Source: Ketogulonicigenium robustum
GTDB taxonomy: Bacteria > Pseudomonadota > Alphaproteobacteria > Rhodobacterales > Rhodobacteraceae
Length of the DNA: 64,000 nucleotides
Assembly (NCBI RefSeq): GCF_002117445.1
Contig: NZ_CP019937.1
Span: 280,001 to 344,000 of the forward strand
Reading direction: 5' to 3'
Shown: piece after piece, positions 19,216 to 29,838 of the stretch
Position numbering within the stretch: position 1 is the first letter of the stretch
Layout: the number at the start of each line of letters is the position of its first letter
The notes under the pieces: model-generated
Seen by the model: the letters and a program-made list of their open reading frames with translations, nothing else
Databases searched by the model: none
What the model was told of the DNA's origin: nothing
Made by a program: the position numbers and the translations under genes

Positions 19216-20142
19216 ATGCTAGACGTGTTTTATCAAATTATCCCCTTTTTCGCCTTGGTGATTCTGGGCTTCGGCGCGGGCCGGACGGGGTTCTTCCCTG
19301 CCGAAGCAACTGCCTACCTGACGCGATTCGTGTTCTATTTCGCGCTGTCCGCACTTATGCTGCGTTTTGCCGCGACCATGCCGATACTCGATCTGCTGAG
19401 CTGGCCGTTCGTGCTGGCGTATTTGTGCGGAACGGGGTTGGTTTTTGGTGCGGTGATGCTGGCGGCGAAGCTGCGCGGGCGCACACTGGCGGAAATGGCG
19501 ATTGAAGGGTTCACCTCGGCTGTCGCGAATTCGACCTTTCTCGGGTTGCCGCTGCTGGTGACGCTGATGGGCGACTGGGTCATCGGCCCGCTGATGACGG
19601 TCGTGGTCATCGACTACACGGTCTTTGCCGGGCTGATGGTGGTGCTGATGAGCGTGGCCGGCGGCGGGCGCGTCAGCTGGGCCGTCGTTCCTGCCATTTT
19701 CAAAGGCTTGCTGCGTAACCCAATGATCATGGCACTGGTTGTGGGCTTGGTGATTTCGGCGCTGCATATCCCCTTGGCCGAACCCGTCGACCACTTTCTG
19801 GCGTTGCTGAGCGCGGCGGCGACGCCGGGCGCACTGTTTGCATTGGGGGCATCATTGGCGACGCGGCCTGCTGAAAAGTCCGATGCTGCGGTGTGGCTGA
19901 CAGGGGCGAAACTGCTGCTGCATCCGGCGCTGGTGGCGTTCATGGCGTTGGTCGTCTTCAAGGTGCCCGCCGGCCCCGCGCATGTGATGATCGCGGTTGC
20001 GGCGATGCCGGTGGCTAGCTCGACCTTCATTCTGGCGCAGCAATATGGCGTCGCCGTGCAGCGCATTTCGACCACGATCTTGCTGACCACGTTTTTCAGC
20101 ATCATCACCTTGCCAATCGTCATGGGGTGGGTGCGCGGATGA
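19216..20142 (+). CDS. AEC family transporter
   Basis: A 308-residue inner-membrane protein of the auxin efflux carrier family, with about ten hydrophobic helices. It starts [20 protein letters not shown]. The family-typical motif [20 protein letters not shown] is present in the N-terminal half, and [13 protein letters not shown] near the C-terminus. The substrate cannot be inferred; bacterial members export or import organic acids. It follows mbfA after 46 nt and overlaps yaiI by 4 nt. Confidence 0.85.
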   Translation: MLDVFYQIIPFFALVILGFGAGRTGFFPAEATAYLTRFVFYFALSALMLRFAATMPILDLLSWPFVLAYLCGTGLVFGAVMLAAKLRGRTLAEMAIEGFTSAVANSTFLGLPLLVTLMGDWVIGPLMTVVVIDYTVFAGLMVVLMSVAGGGRVSWAVVPAIFKGLLRNPMIMALVVGLVISALHIPLAEPVDHFLALLSAAATPGALFALGASLATRPAEKSDAAVWLTGAKLLLHPALVAFMALVVFKVPAGPAHVMIAVAAMPVASSTFILAQQYGVAVQRISTTILLTTFFSIITLPIVMGWVRG

Positions 20143-20582
20143 TTTATGTGGATGCCGATGCGTGCCCCGTGCGGGACGAGGTTGAGCGTGTAGCCTCGCG
20201 GCACGCCCATCCCGTGGTGCTGGTGACGAACGGCGGGTTGCGCTTGCCCACCAACCCGCTGGTGACCCTGCATATCGTCCCCGCCGGCCCCGATGTCGCC
20301 GACCAATGGATAGCCGATCGCGCGGGCGCGGGGGATGTTGTCGTCACCAACGATATACCGCTGGCGGCCAAGGCCGTCGCCGCAGGTGCCGCCGTGCTGC
20401 GCCCCAATGGCGAGGCCTTGACCCCCGCCAATATCGGCCCGACATTGGCCGCGCGCGATTTGATGGCCGATCTGCGCGCCGCCGACCCCTTTCGCCAAGG
20501 CGGGGGCAAGCTGTTTTCCAAGGCCGACCGCAGCCGCTTTCTGGACGGGTTGGAGCGGGCGCTGCGTCAGATAAAGGGTTAA
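20139..20582 (+). CDS. yaiI: YaiI/YqxD family protein (DUF188)
   Basis: A 147-residue PIN-like-fold protein of unknown cellular role. Family hallmarks are [20 protein letters not shown] at the N-terminus, [20 protein letters not shown] in the middle and a C-terminal [17 protein letters not shown]. The start at 20139 overlaps the upstream stop as ATGA, indicating coupling. The acidic residues of DADACP and TNDIPLA would form the metal-site acidic cluster if it is a nuclease. Confidence 0.9.
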   Translation: MIYVDADACPVRDEVERVASRHAHPVVLVTNGGLRLPTNPLVTLHIVPAGPDVADQWIADRAGAGDVVVTNDIPLAAKAVAAGAAVLRPNGEALTPANIGPTLAARDLMADLRAADPFRQGGGKLFSKADRSRFLDGLERALRQIKG

Positions 20583-20583
20583 G

Positions 20584-21639
20584 ATGAGCCTGAGCCAGAT
20601 TTACGCGCAGCGTGTCGCCCAAGGGCAGATTGCATCCGACCCCGCCCAACTGGCCGTCCTTCCCGCACTGGATCGTTTGCTGGCCGATGTCGCAGCGCCG
20701 CAAAAGCGCGGGCTGTTCCGCAAGGCGGCGCAGGTCAAGGGCCTCTACCTGTGGGGGGGCGTAGGGCGCGGCAAGTCGATGTTGATGGATATGCTGTGCG
20801 ATGCGCTGCCCATCGCGGTCGAGCGGATACATTTTCACGCCTTTATGCAAGCGGTGCATATGGGGCTGGCGCAGGCGCGCGCGGCGGGCAAGGCCGATGC
20901 CGTCGTGCCTGTTGCGGATGATCTGGCCGCCCGCCTGCGCGTTCTGGCGTTAGACGAAATGCAGATCACCGACATCACCGACGCCATGATCGTTGGGCGC
21001 TTGTTTCAGCGTCTGTTCGAAAAGGGCGTTGTTGTGGTGACGACATCGAACCGTGCGCCCGATGCGCTTTATGAAAACGGACTGAACCGCCAGCTTTTCT
21101 TGCCGTTCATTGCGCAGATCAAAGCGCAGCTGGACGTGGTCGAGTTGGTCAGCCCGACCGACCACAGGCAAGGGCGCGTGCAAGGCGCGGCGCGCTATTT
21201 CACCCCAGCTGACCTGCCTGCACGCGCAGCGCTGGATCAGATCTGGGCCGATCTGACGGACGATGCTGCCGGCGTGGCCCAAATCCTGCGTGTGCACGGC
21301 CGCGATGTCGTGCTACCGGCCTTTGCCGCTGGGGTGGCCCGCGCCAGTTTTGCCGACCTTTGCGCCGTCGCGCTGGGCCCCGCTGATTATCTGGCCATCG
21401 CTGCGGCGTGCCGTGTGTTGATTTTGGACGACATTCCGCGCCTCGGCCCCGCGAACCACGACAAGGCCAAGCGCTTCGTGACCTTGATCGACACCCTTTA
21501 CGAGGCGAAGGTGCAGCTGTTTTGTAGTGCCGCCACCCCGCCCGAGGCACTCTACGATACCGGCGAAGGGCAATTCGAATTTGCGCGCACCGCCAGCCGT
21601 TTGCGCGAAATGCAGGATGTGGGCTGGGGGCAGCAATAA
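20584..21639 (+). CDS. zapE: Cell division protein ZapE (AFG1-like ATPase)
   Basis: A 351-residue AAA-type ATPase. Walker A is GGVGRGKS at about residues 58-65, and Walker B is LALDEMQITD. The arginine-containing TTSNRAPDALYENGLNRQLF segment is characteristic of the AFG1/ZapE family. In E. coli ZapE modulates FtsZ rings under stress. It starts 1 nt after the yaiI stop and ends just before a strong hairpin. Confidence 0.9.
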   Translation: MSLSQIYAQRVAQGQIASDPAQLAVLPALDRLLADVAAPQKRGLFRKAAQVKGLYLWGGVGRGKSMLMDMLCDALPIAVERIHFHAFMQAVHMGLAQARAAGKADAVVPVADDLAARLRVLALDEMQITDITDAMIVGRLFQRLFEKGVVVVTTSNRAPDALYENGLNRQLFLPFIAQIKAQLDVVELVSPTDHRQGRVQGAARYFTPADLPARAALDQIWADLTDDAAGVAQILRVHGRDVVLPAFAAGVARASFADLCAVALGPADYLAIAAACRVLILDDIPRLGPANHDKAKRFVTLIDTLYEAKVQLFCSAATPPEALYDTGEGQFEFARTASRLREMQDVGWGQQ

Positions 21640-21642
21640 AAA

Positions 21643-21670
21643 GGGGGGCGTTCAACGCCCCCTCGTTCTT
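21643..21670. terminator. Bidirectional terminator between zapE and folC
   Basis: GGGGGCG (21644-21650) pairs with CGCCCCC (21656-21662) around TTCAA. On the minus strand the stem is followed by TTTTTA, a good terminator for folC, whose stop codon is about 100 nt away. On the plus strand the tail TCGTTCTTTG is weaker but adequate for zapE. The remaining bases to 21766 show no feature. Confidence 0.75.
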
Positions 21671-21766
21671 TGTTCGGCTGCCGTTTTGTCGCCCGCCTTG
21701 CCCCTTGGTTAACTTGGTAGGGCAACGGTGATTCGCAGGTCAAGAAAAATGATTCGTTTGCGCGAA

Positions 21767-23074
21767 TCAAGCCGCATTTTCACGCAGAACATGCCCCGCC
21801 AGGTAAAGCGATCCGCAAATCAGGATCCGCTCGCCCGGGTGCGCGGCGGCAAGGCGCACCAAGGCCGCCTCGACCGACGGGGCGGTGCTGGCATTGGGCA
21901 GGCCCGCAGCCGCTGCGGTTGCAGCCAGCTCATCGGCAGGGATCGTGTTGGTTTCATCGGGGATGGCGACGGCGGTGAAGCTGTCAGCAACGCTGGCCAG
22001 CGCACGCAGGTAGCCACCTGCATCCTTCGTGTTCAGCATGCCGCAGACCAGATGGATCGGCCTGTCGTGCAGCCCCTGCAGCGTTTCGGCGATCACGATG
22101 CCGGCGGCGGGGTTGTGCCCACCGTCCAGCCACAGATCGCACGGCGCGGCGATTTGTACCAACCGTCCAGCGGTCAGGTGCTGCATGCGGGCGGGCCATT
22201 CGGCGCGGGTGACGGCAGCCTCGGCGGCGGTGGCGGGCTGTTGCAGCACGCGCAGGGCGGCAATCGCCGTACCCGCGTTGATGATCTGGTGCGGCCCGCG
22301 CAAGCGCGGCAGCGGCAGATCCAACAACCCGTTGTCGTCCTGATAGACCAGCCGCCCGTTTTCGGTGCTGACGTGCCAGTGTTGGCCGTGCGCGAAAACA
22401 GGGGCGCCTTTGCGGGCTGCCTCGGCTTCGATCACATCCATCGATTCGGCATGCTGGGGCGCGACAACCACAGGCACGCCGCGCTTGATAATGCCTGCCT
22501 TCTCGCCCGCAATTTTGGTCAATGTGTCGCCCAAGAACCCTTGGTGATCCAGATCGACAGGGGTGATGACTGTCAGGGCAGGTTTCGCCACCACATTGGT
22601 GGCATCTAGCCGCCCGCCCATGCCAACTTCCAGCAGCGTCCAATCGGCGGGGGTTTCGGCAAAGGCCAGCAGCGCCGCAGCGGTGGTGATCTCGAAATAC
22701 GTGATCGGATCGCCGCCGTTCAGGGCGTAGACGCGATCCAGATACCCCTCGAGCGCGGGTTCTGAAATCAGCTTGCCTGCCAGACGGATGCGTTCGTGAA
22801 AATGGGCCAGATGCGGCGACGTATAGGCATGCACGCGCGCGCCGGTCGATTCCAGCCCCGCGCGAATCATGGCCTGCGTCGAGCCCTTGCCGTTGGTGCC
22901 CGCGATATGGATCACCGGCGGCATCCGGTCTTGCGGATTGTCCAACAGCGCCAGAATGCGCCACATGCGGTCCAGCACAAGGTCGATGACCTTGGGGTGC
23001 AACTGCATCATCCGGCGCAAAATGCGGTCGGATGCGGCGTCATCGGCGGCGCGGGGGGCGCCGGGAAGACTCAT
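21767..23074 (-). CDS. folC: Folylpolyglutamate / dihydrofolate synthase
   Basis: A 435-residue Mur-ligase-type enzyme that adds glutamate to dihydropteroate and to folates. The P-loop GTNGKGST lies at residues 59-66. The Mur-ligase motifs TYFEITTAAALLAFAE and LDGGHNPAAG follow. It starts 2 nt after the accD stop, an operon arrangement common in alphaproteobacteria. Length is normal for the family. Confidence 0.95.
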   Translation of the reverse strand: MSLPGAPRAADDAASDRILRRMMQLHPKVIDLVLDRMWRILALLDNPQDRMPPVIHIAGTNGKGSTQAMIRAGLESTGARVHAYTSPHLAHFHERIRLAGKLISEPALEGYLDRVYALNGGDPITYFEITTAAALLAFAETPADWTLLEVGMGGRLDATNVVAKPALTVITPVDLDHQGFLGDTLTKIAGEKAGIIKRGVPVVVAPQHAESMDVIEAEAARKGAPVFAHGQHWHVSTENGRLVYQDDNGLLDLPLPRLRGPHQIINAGTAIAALRVLQQPATAAEAAVTRAEWPARMQHLTAGRLVQIAAPCDLWLDGGHNPAAGIVIAETLQGLHDRPIHLVCGMLNTKDAGGYLRALASVADSFTAVAIPDETNTIPADELAATAAAAGLPNASTAPSVEAALVRLAAAHPGERILICGSLYLAGHVLRENAA

Positions 23075-23076
23075 GG

Positions 23077-24006
23077 TTATTTCGTCTCCGGCGCGGCGGG
23101 GGCTGCGTCATGGGGCGGGGTCGGCGCATGTTTGTGGGTGTCTACCACAGGTGCAGGCAGGCCCATCAACATGCGGATGATCTGCGCCAGCTCTTCTCTC
23201 ATCTTGCCGCGCGGGGTCACGCGGTCAAGCATGCCGTGGTCCAGCAGGTATTCGGCGCGCTGGAACCCCTCGGGCAGCTTTTCGCGGATGGTCTGCTCAA
23301 TCACACGGGGGCCGGCAAAGCAGATCAGCGCGTTCGGTTCGGCAATCTGCACATCGCCCAGCATCGCGTAGGATGCGGTGACGCCGCCCGTGGTTGGGTT
23401 CGTCAGCACGACGATGTAGGGCAGGCCGGCTTCTTTCACCATGTCGACGGCGACGGTGGTGCGCGGCATCTGCATCAGGGACAAGATCCCCTCTTGCATG
23501 CGGGCGCCACCGGCGGCTGCAAACACAACCAGCGGGCGCTTGGTTTCGACGGCGCGCTGCGCAGCGGCGACCAGCGCATTGCCTACATACATGCCCATGG
23601 AACCGGCCATGAACTTGAATTCCTGGCAGGCGACAACGGCGGGGGTCTCGAAAATCTCGCCTTCGGCGACCAGCATCGCGTCTTTTTCACCGGCGGATTT
23701 CTGCGCGGCTTTCAGGCGGTCGGTGTATTTTTTCTGGTCGCGGAAGTTCAGCGGGTCGACGATCGGCTCGGGGACTTTCACCTCGGTAAAGTTGCCGTCA
23801 TCGAACAGCGCCTTCAGGCGCGCGCGGGCCGTAATGGCCATATGGTGGCCGCAGTGTGTGCAAACGTTGAGGTTTTCCTCAAGCTCGCGGTGGAACAGCA
23901 TGGTGCCGCATTCGTCGCATTTGCTCCACAGATTCTCGGGCACATCGGTGCGCCGCGAAAAGAGCGATCCAAGCGTCGGACGGACGTAATTCGTGATCCA
24001 GTTCAT
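23077..24006 (-). CDS. accD: Acetyl-CoA carboxylase carboxyltransferase beta subunit
   Basis: A 309-residue subunit of acetyl-CoA carboxylase, the first step of fatty acid synthesis. The N-terminal zinc ribbon has CDECG and CTHCG. The carboxyltransferase core includes [31 protein letters not shown] and [17 protein letters not shown]. The start at 24006 ([16 protein letters not shown]) matches the family N-terminus; the longer open frame upstream is not used by relatives. It forms an operon with folC and is divergent from the cardiolipin synthase gene. Confidence 0.95.
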   Translation of the reverse strand: MNWITNYVRPTLGSLFSRRTDVPENLWSKCDECGTMLFHRELEENLNVCTHCGHHMAITARARLKALFDDGNFTEVKVPEPIVDPLNFRDQKKYTDRLKAAQKSAGEKDAMLVAEGEIFETPAVVACQEFKFMAGSMGMYVGNALVAAAQRAVETKRPLVVFAAAGGARMQEGILSLMQMPRTTVAVDMVKEAGLPYIVVLTNPTTGGVTASYAMLGDVQIAEPNALICFAGPRVIEQTIREKLPEGFQRAEYLLDHGMLDRVTPRGKMREELAQIIRMLMGLPAPVVDTHKHAPTPPHDAAPAAPETK

Positions 24007-24155
24007 GGGTTCCTTGCCGTTCGGCTGCAATTTGACCCCTGAAATAAGGCGCATGGCGCGAATATGCAATCTTGGGGGGCAAGGTTTGCGGCGAAAAGCG
24101 CAACGATGCGCATTCCGTGATGGACTTTTTCGCGCCGTTCGCATGCTATCACGCC

Positions 24156-25646
24156 ATGGAATTGTTCGGTTTGCACATCAATTGGCGTACCGCGCTGACG
24201 GTTATCGTCATTGCCTGCCACTACGCGCTGATTGCAGGCGTGATTTTGCGCGTCATGGTGCGCGACCAGATGGAACCCGTCGTCCGGCTGACTTGGGTGA
24301 TGTTGATCGCCCTGCTGCCGATCGTTGGCGTGCTGGTTTACCTGCTGTTTGGCGAAATCCGGCTAAACCGTGCCAAGGGCAGCAAAATGCGCACCGTGCG
24401 CACCAAGCTTAGTAGTGTGTGGGCCATGGGCCGCGCGGCTGACCACGGTGCGGCGGTGGATGCGGCGAACAGTTTTGCCATGGGCACCGCGACCAGCGAC
24501 TTCTATCCCGTTGCCGACAATCGCCTGACCATGCTGCCCCAAGGCGACGCGATGATGGACGACATGATCCGCGCGATTGAGGGGGCAGAGGATACCGTCC
24601 ATATTCTATTCTATATCTGGCTGCCGGACGGGGTGGGCGGGCGCGTTGTGCAGGCGGTCTGCGACGCGGCCGAGCGCGGCGTGACCTGCCGTGTGTTGGT
24701 CGATGCCGTGGGATCGCGGCTGCTGATCGCATCGCCCCACTGGAAGGCGCTGCGGGCGGCGGGCGTCAAACTGCACCGGGCCTTCCCCTTCCGTAACCCG
24801 CTGGTCGAGATGCTGTTCCAGCGCGTCGATTTGCGCAACCACCGAAAAATTGCGGTGATCGACAACAAAATCACGTGGATCGGCAGCCGCAACTGCGCGG
24901 ACGAGGCCTTTGCCATCAAGGCAAAATACGCGCCATGGGTTGATGTGTTGCTGCGCGTCGAAGGGCCGCTGGTGCGCCAGATGCAGTCGGTCTTTCTGGC
25001 CGACTGGATGCTGTACGACGATGACGCGCCGGTGCATCTGCTGCTGGAAAGCCAATCCCATTTCCCGCCGGTGGATGATGGCCCCGTGGTGGCGACGGGC
25101 GTGACGGGGCAAGTGATCGCATCGGGCCCCTCGCAAAGCGTGATTGGCATATCCGACACGATGATCGCGATGTGTTACGCCGCGCGGCACCGGTTGATGG
25201 CGACAACGCCTTACTATCTGCCCGACATGGCCCTGCACCAAGCGCTGCTGGCCGCGGCGCGGCGCGGCGTCGATGTCACGCTGATCCTGCCCGAGAAGAA
25301 CGATTCGTGGGTCGTGGCCGCCGCCAGCCGCAGCCTTTTCCCGACTTTGCTGGCCGCTGGCGTCAAGCTGCGCATGTATCGCGGCGGTCTGCTGCATGCC
25401 AAGATCATGACTGTTGACGGTATGTTGTCTATCGTCGGCTCTGCCAATCTGGACAGGCGCAGTTTCGATTTGAACTACGAATGCAACATCCTGATGGATT
25501 CGCCCGAAGTGGCCGACATGCTGGACGCGCGGCAGGCCATCTATCTGGAAAACTGTCACGAAATCACCGTGGCGCAGGTGGCGCTGTGGCCGACGTGGCG
25601 GCGGATCTACCAGAATCTTGTCGCACTTGCGGGCCCTCTTTTGTAA
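24156..25646 (+). CDS. cls: Cardiolipin synthase
   Basis: A 496-residue inner-membrane phospholipase-D-type enzyme condensing two phosphatidylglycerols. Two N-terminal transmembrane helices (about residues 8-30 and 40-62) precede two HKD motifs: [18 protein letters not shown] and [18 protein letters not shown]. The start is uncertain: ATG at 24156 ([16 protein letters not shown]) gives the usual N-terminus, while ATG at 24120 would add 12 residues. Neither has a strong ribosome-binding site. It is monocistronic. Confidence 0.92.
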   Translation: MELFGLHINWRTALTVIVIACHYALIAGVILRVMVRDQMEPVVRLTWVMLIALLPIVGVLVYLLFGEIRLNRAKGSKMRTVRTKLSSVWAMGRAADHGAAVDAANSFAMGTATSDFYPVADNRLTMLPQGDAMMDDMIRAIEGAEDTVHILFYIWLPDGVGGRVVQAVCDAAERGVTCRVLVDAVGSRLLIASPHWKALRAAGVKLHRAFPFRNPLVEMLFQRVDLRNHRKIAVIDNKITWIGSRNCADEAFAIKAKYAPWVDVLLRVEGPLVRQMQSVFLADWMLYDDDAPVHLLLESQSHFPPVDDGPVVATGVTGQVIASGPSQSVIGISDTMIAMCYAARHRLMATTPYYLPDMALHQALLAAARRGVDVTLILPEKNDSWVVAAASRSLFPTLLAAGVKLRMYRGGLLHAKIMTVDGMLSIVGSANLDRRSFDLNYECNILMDSPEVADMLDARQAIYLENCHEITVAQVALWPTWRRIYQNLVALAGPLL

Positions 25647-25747
25647 CTTGCGAAAACATTTCTTTCGCCAAAAGACATAATGTTGTCTTGAAGCCGCGCC
25701 GCACGGGCGTTATTCCCCCAGTCAGCCATTGAACTGGGAAGGACCCC

Positions 25748-27481
25748 ATGCAGAACAGCCGCTTTGACAAGTCCCGCCTGCCCAGCCGCCATGTGACCGA
25801 AGGTCCCGAGCGCGCGCCGCACCGCAGCTATTTCTATGCGATGGGGATTTCCGAGGAAGAAATTCACCAGCCTTGGGTTGGCGTCGCCACCTGCTGGAAC
25901 GAGGCTGCGCCGTGCAACATCGCCCTGAACCGTCAGGCGCAGGTCGTGAAGCAGGGTGTGAAAAAGGGCGGCGGCACGCCGCGCGAATTCACCACCATCA
26001 CCGTGACCGACGGCATCGCCATGGGCCACGAAGGGATGCGGTCGTCGCTGGCCAGCCGCGATGCGATTGCCGACACGGTCGAGCTGACCATGCGCGGCCA
26101 CTGCTACGACGCCATCGTCGGGCTGGCGGGCTGTGACAAATCGCTGCCGGGGATGATGATGGCGATGGTGCGGCTGAACGTGCCGTCGGTGTTCATCTAT
26201 GGCGGCTCGATCTTGCCGGGCAAGTTGAATGGCCGCGACGTGGTCGTGCAGGACGTGTTCGAAGCGGTGGGCCAACACGCCGCCGGTAACATGACATCGG
26301 CCGAGCTGGACATTCTGGAACGCGTCGCTTGCCCCAGCGCGGGCGCCTGCGGCGGCCAATACACCGCGAACACCATGGCCTGCGTGTCCGAGGCGATTGG
26401 TCTTGCACTGCTGAACAGCTCGGGCGCGCCCGCGCCGTACGAATCGCGCGACCAATACGCCGATTTCTCGGGGCAGGCGGTGATGAACCTGATCGAAAAG
26501 AACATCCGCGCCCGTGATATCGTGACCCGCAAGGCGCTGGAAAACGCCGCGCGTGTGGTGGCCTGCACTGGCGGCTCGACCAACGCAGGTCTGCACCTGC
26601 CCGCGATTGCCCACGAGGCTGGCATCGACTTCGACCTATTCGACGTCTGCGACATCTTCCGCGACACGCCTTATTTCGTGAACCTGCGCCCGGGTGGCGA
26701 CTATGTGGCCAAAGACCTGCACGAGGTCGGCGGTGTGCCGGTCGTGATGAAGGAATTGGCCAAGCAGGGCCTGCTGCACCTTGACTGCTTGACCGCAGCC
26801 GGCGTTACGCTGGGCGAGGAGCTGGAGGTCATCACCCGCCAAGCCGACGGTCGTGTGATCTACCCGATTGAAGCGCCCATCACGCCCACGGGCGGTGTTG
26901 TCGGCCTGCGCGGCAATCTGGCACCCGACGGGGCGATTGTGAAAGTTGCGGGCATGACGCCCGAACAACAGGTCTTCACCGGCCCCGCCCGCGTCTTTGA
27001 ATGCGAAGAAGACGCCTTCGAGGCTGTCACTCACCGCAACTACAGCGTGGGCGACGTGATCGTCATCCGCAACGAAGGCCCCGCAGGCGGGCCGGGCATG
27101 CGCGAGATGCTGGCCACCACCGCCGCGCTGTCGGGGCAGGGGATGGGCAAGAAAGTCGCGCTGATCACGGACGGGCGATTCTCGGGCGCGACGCGGGGCT
27201 TCTGCGTGGGTCACGTCGGCCCCGAAGCCGCGCACGGTGGCCCCATCGCGCTGCTGAAAGATGGCGACATGATCACCATCAACGCGGTGACGGGCGACAT
27301 TTCCGTCGATCTGACCGACGCCGCATTGGCCGAACGCAAGGCCCAGTGGGCGGGCCCGCGCCAGACCGAATATGAATCGGGCGCTTTGTGGAAATACGCC
27401 CGCCTTGTCGGCACGGCACGTTACGGCGCGGTTACGCACCCTGGGGCCAAGGCTGAACGCCACGTCTACATGGATCAATAA
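25748..27481 (+). CDS. ilvD: Dihydroxy-acid dehydratase
   Basis: A 577-residue enzyme of branched-chain amino acid synthesis that dehydrates 2,3-dihydroxy-isovalerate. Iron-sulfur ligands are visible as Cys-129 ([10 protein letters not shown]) and Cys-201 in [11 protein letters not shown]. Further hallmarks are [12 protein letters not shown] and [19 protein letters not shown]. The ribosome-binding site GGGAAGGA lies 5 nt before the ATG. It is monocistronic and followed by a long inverted repeat. Confidence 0.96.
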   Translation: MQNSRFDKSRLPSRHVTEGPERAPHRSYFYAMGISEEEIHQPWVGVATCWNEAAPCNIALNRQAQVVKQGVKKGGGTPREFTTITVTDGIAMGHEGMRSSLASRDAIADTVELTMRGHCYDAIVGLAGCDKSLPGMMMAMVRLNVPSVFIYGGSILPGKLNGRDVVVQDVFEAVGQHAAGNMTSAELDILERVACPSAGACGGQYTANTMACVSEAIGLALLNSSGAPAPYESRDQYADFSGQAVMNLIEKNIRARDIVTRKALENAARVVACTGGSTNAGLHLPAIAHEAGIDFDLFDVCDIFRDTPYFVNLRPGGDYVAKDLHEVGGVPVVMKELAKQGLLHLDCLTAAGVTLGEELEVITRQADGRVIYPIEAPITPTGGVVGLRGNLAPDGAIVKVAGMTPEQQVFTGPARVFECEEDAFEAVTHRNYSVGDVIVIRNEGPAGGPGMREMLATTAALSGQGMGKKVALITDGRFSGATRGFCVGHVGPEAAHGGPIALLKDGDMITINAVTGDISVDLTDAALAERKAQWAGPRQTEYESGALWKYARLVGTARYGAVTHPGAKAERHVYMDQ

Positions 27482-27487
27482 CGATTC

Positions 27488-27544
27488 TACGCCCAGCCCG
27501 TGTGCCACCGCCACATTTTTGGCGCAGTGCACGGGCTGGGCGTA
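27488..27544. repeat. 15-bp perfect inverted repeat after ilvD
   Basis: TACGCCCAGCCCGTG (27488-27502) and CACGGGCTGGGCGTA (27530-27544) are exact complements around a 27-nt loop that can form a weaker inner helix (TGCCAC with TGGCGCA). It starts 6 nt after the ilvD stop. No T-run follows on either strand, so it is an unusual terminator or an mRNA 3'-end-protecting structure. The rest up to 27659 is featureless. Confidence 0.7.
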
Positions 27545-27659
27545 GCTGTCGCGCATGCTTTGGCACCAAATATGCCGATCGTGCGGATTCGCACTTGGCG
27601 TTAACTGATTGTTTGATCTACACCTAAACGGGGTTGCTTGGCGGCGTTTGGGATTTGCT

Positions 27660-28424
27660 ATGTCTGATTTTTGGAACAGCTTGTCGGGTCAGCTTGGCCG
27701 CCGTTTCTGGGCGCGCGCCGCACAGGCTGCGCAAGGCGAAAACACCCCCGCTGAAAAGCTGGCGCAGATCGGCAAAGCCGCCAAACAGCAGCGCCATCTG
27801 ATGGACGACATCATCCAAAATACCGAATCGCGCCTGAAACTGGCAGCTTCGCCCGATGATGGCATTGTCCGCCCCTTGGGCAGCGATTGGGCCTGGCGGC
27901 CGCTGTTGTGGTCGGCGCCCATGGTGCCGCATGTTCTGGTCGGCGCGCCGAGTAAAACCGCACTGGGTGACCAGCTGCGCCTATTCCATGATGGCGATGC
28001 GGGGCAATTGGTCGTCCGCCAAACCGAAGGGACGCAAAGCGATGCGGCCCCCTACCGGCTGGGGCTCGAGGCATTTAACCTTGATAGCAGCTACCTCAGC
28101 CTTGTTTTGACGGTGCCCGACGCGCCGGTCAAAGACCTGAAGCTGCGTCATCTGATCTCCCTCCGGTTGCGCTACACGATGGAAGCGCCGACCAAGGTCT
28201 TTGCCCGATTGAACGTCAAGCACGGCCCGAATGTCGAAACCGTTCTGCGCGAATTGCCCCCCGGCGAGGCCGACACCACCGTCGAATTCGACATGGCCTA
28301 CACGAAGCTGAACGAAAAGCGGGTCGAGAGCATGTGGCTGGACCTGATTTTCGACCGTCCGGCAATGAACCGTATTTCCATTATCGATCTAACGATGGCG
28401 CGCTTCCCCCGCGCAGAAATGTAG
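27660..28424 (+). CDS. DUF6478-like protein, function unknown
   Basis: A 254-residue soluble protein that resembles a Rhodobacteraceae-restricted uncharacterised family. The N-terminal 60 residues are helical (FWNSLSGQLGRRFWARAAQA). The middle contains RPLGSDWAWRPLLWSAPMVP. The C-terminal half alternates short beta strands (MEAPTKVFARLNVKHGPNVE, DLIFDRPAMNRISIIDLTMA), suggesting a jelly-roll-like fold. The start at 27660 follows TTTGGGA; an upstream in-frame GTTTG start is unlikely. It is in an operon with the next gene (7-nt gap). The family name is given with moderate certainty. Confidence 0.7.
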   Translation: MSDFWNSLSGQLGRRFWARAAQAAQGENTPAEKLAQIGKAAKQQRHLMDDIIQNTESRLKLAASPDDGIVRPLGSDWAWRPLLWSAPMVPHVLVGAPSKTALGDQLRLFHDGDAGQLVVRQTEGTQSDAAPYRLGLEAFNLDSSYLSLVLTVPDAPVKDLKLRHLISLRLRYTMEAPTKVFARLNVKHGPNVETVLRELPPGEADTTVEFDMAYTKLNEKRVESMWLDLIFDRPAMNRISIIDLTMARFPRAEM

Positions 28425-28431
28425 GCTTGGT

Positions 28432-28845
28432 ATGAAACTTATTCCGACACGGATCGTGGATGGCGTCTGGGAAGGCGTGCTGAGCGGCGCGCTGAGCCAA
28501 CCGCATGTGGTGGGGGTGCACCTGGGGTCGGAAGTGCCGATCGACCTGTCTGCACAGGACGAGGGCAATTATGCCCTGCGCGTTGAAATTCCGCGCGCGA
28601 TGCTGAGCTCGGGCACGCAAACGCTGACGATTCGCGATGCCGAAACGGGGGCCGAGCTGGGCCATTTCGTCCTGCCAGTGGGCGAGCAGGACGTAGACGC
28701 GGCGCAGGTGGAATTGGCTGCCCTGCGCGCCGAACTTGATCTGCTGAAAACCGCCTTCCGCGCACTCGCACGCGATACCGAGGAATTCCAGCGCATCGTG
28801 GTCGAGCAGATGGAAGCCGAAATGGATTCCGAAAACGCCGAGTAA
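28432..28845 (+). CDS. Hypothetical protein with C-terminal coiled coil
   Basis: A 137-residue protein, not recognised. The N-terminal 85 residues read as beta-rich (VWEGVLSGALSQPHVVGVHL, EIPRAMLSSGTQTLTIRDAE). Residues about 90-137 form an acidic coiled coil (DAAQVELAALRAELDLLKTA). It is co-transcribed with the DUF6478-like gene and is probably its partner. Confidence 0.7.
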   Translation: MKLIPTRIVDGVWEGVLSGALSQPHVVGVHLGSEVPIDLSAQDEGNYALRVEIPRAMLSSGTQTLTIRDAETGAELGHFVLPVGEQDVDAAQVELAALRAELDLLKTAFRALARDTEEFQRIVVEQMEAEMDSENAE

Positions 28846-28855
28846 TCACAGCATG

Positions 28856-28881
28856 AAAAAGGCGCCCGAGGGCGCCTTTTC
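28856..28881. terminator. Bidirectional terminator
   Basis: AAAAAGGCGCC and GGCGCCTTTT flank a short CGA loop (28856-28880). It serves both the plus-strand pair upstream and the convergent map gene, whose stop begins at 28882. Confidence 0.85.
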
Positions 28882-29703
28882 TTAGCTTGCGGTGCTGTCC
28901 GCTGTCGGGTGAAAAATCCCGCCGGGCGATAGCGTGAATATCTGGCAACCATCCGCCGTGATGCCGATCGAATGTTCGAACTGCGCCGACAGCGACTTGT
29001 CGCGGGTCACCGCTGTCCAGCCGTCCGACAGCACTTTCGTTTCGTGACGCCCAAGGTTCACCATCGGTTCAATGGTGAAGAACATCCCCTCTTCCAGAAC
29101 CGGCCCCGATCCGGCGCGACCATAGTGCAGCACGTTCGGCGGGGCGTGGAACACGCGGCCCAAGCCGTGGCCGCAGAAGTCTCGCACCACCGACATCCGT
29201 TGCGCCTCGACATAGGTCTGGATGGCGTGGCCGATATCGCCATAGGTGTTGCCGGGCTTGGCCTGCGCAATGCCGATCATCAGCGCTTCGTGGGTGACAT
29301 CGATCAGGCGCTGGGCTTTGCGCGACAGCGCGCCCGCCACATACATGCGGCTGGAATCGCCATACCACCCATCGACGATCACGGTTACGTCAATGTTCAG
29401 AATGTCGCCATCTTTCAACAGCTTCTCGCCCGGAATGCCGTGACACACGACGTGATTCAGCGAAATGCAGGACGCGTGCTGATAGCCGTTATAGCCGATG
29501 GTGGCCGATGTGGCCCCGTGGGCCTCGACCATCTCGAGGATCAGTTTATCCAGCTGGCCGGTCGATACGCCCGGTTGCACGTGGGGGGTGATGTCGTCCA
29601 GTATCTGGGCCACGACGCGTCCGGCCTCGGCCATGCCTGCGAAATCGGCGGCCTCGTGAATGCGAATTCCGTCGCGCGTCAGTCTTCCTTTGCGTTCGTC
29701 CAC
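28882..29703 (-). CDS. map: Type I methionine aminopeptidase
   Basis: A 273-residue di-metal enzyme removing the initiator methionine from new proteins. The pita-bread motifs are present: HVVCHGIPGEKLLKDGDILN, DVTVIVDGWYGDSSRMYV, GHGLGRVFHAPPNVLHYG and FFTIEPMVNLG. The GTG at 29703 is preferred because AAAGGGA lies 7 nt upstream and the N-terminus DERKGRLTRDGIRIHEAADF fits the family. The frame stays open far upstream, but only as antisense to the CinA-like gene. Confidence 0.93.
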   Translation of the reverse strand: MDERKGRLTRDGIRIHEAADFAGMAEAGRVVAQILDDITPHVQPGVSTGQLDKLILEMVEAHGATSATIGYNGYQHASCISLNHVVCHGIPGEKLLKDGDILNIDVTVIVDGWYGDSSRMYVAGALSRKAQRLIDVTHEALMIGIAQAKPGNTYGDIGHAIQTYVEAQRMSVVRDFCGHGLGRVFHAPPNVLHYGRAGSGPVLEEGMFFTIEPMVNLGRHETKVLSDGWTAVTRDKSLSAQFEHSIGITADGCQIFTLSPGGIFHPTADSTAS

Positions 29704-29838
29704 TGTCGTATCCCTTTCATCTGCATCCGCAGATAATCCATCACCCCGCACAATTCCAGTGCAACAGCCCTGCGGCTTGCGGGGCGGGCAGGGCAGCGAT
29801 ACCAATGTGGCAGGGAAACTGATCAGACAGGGGGTCTT

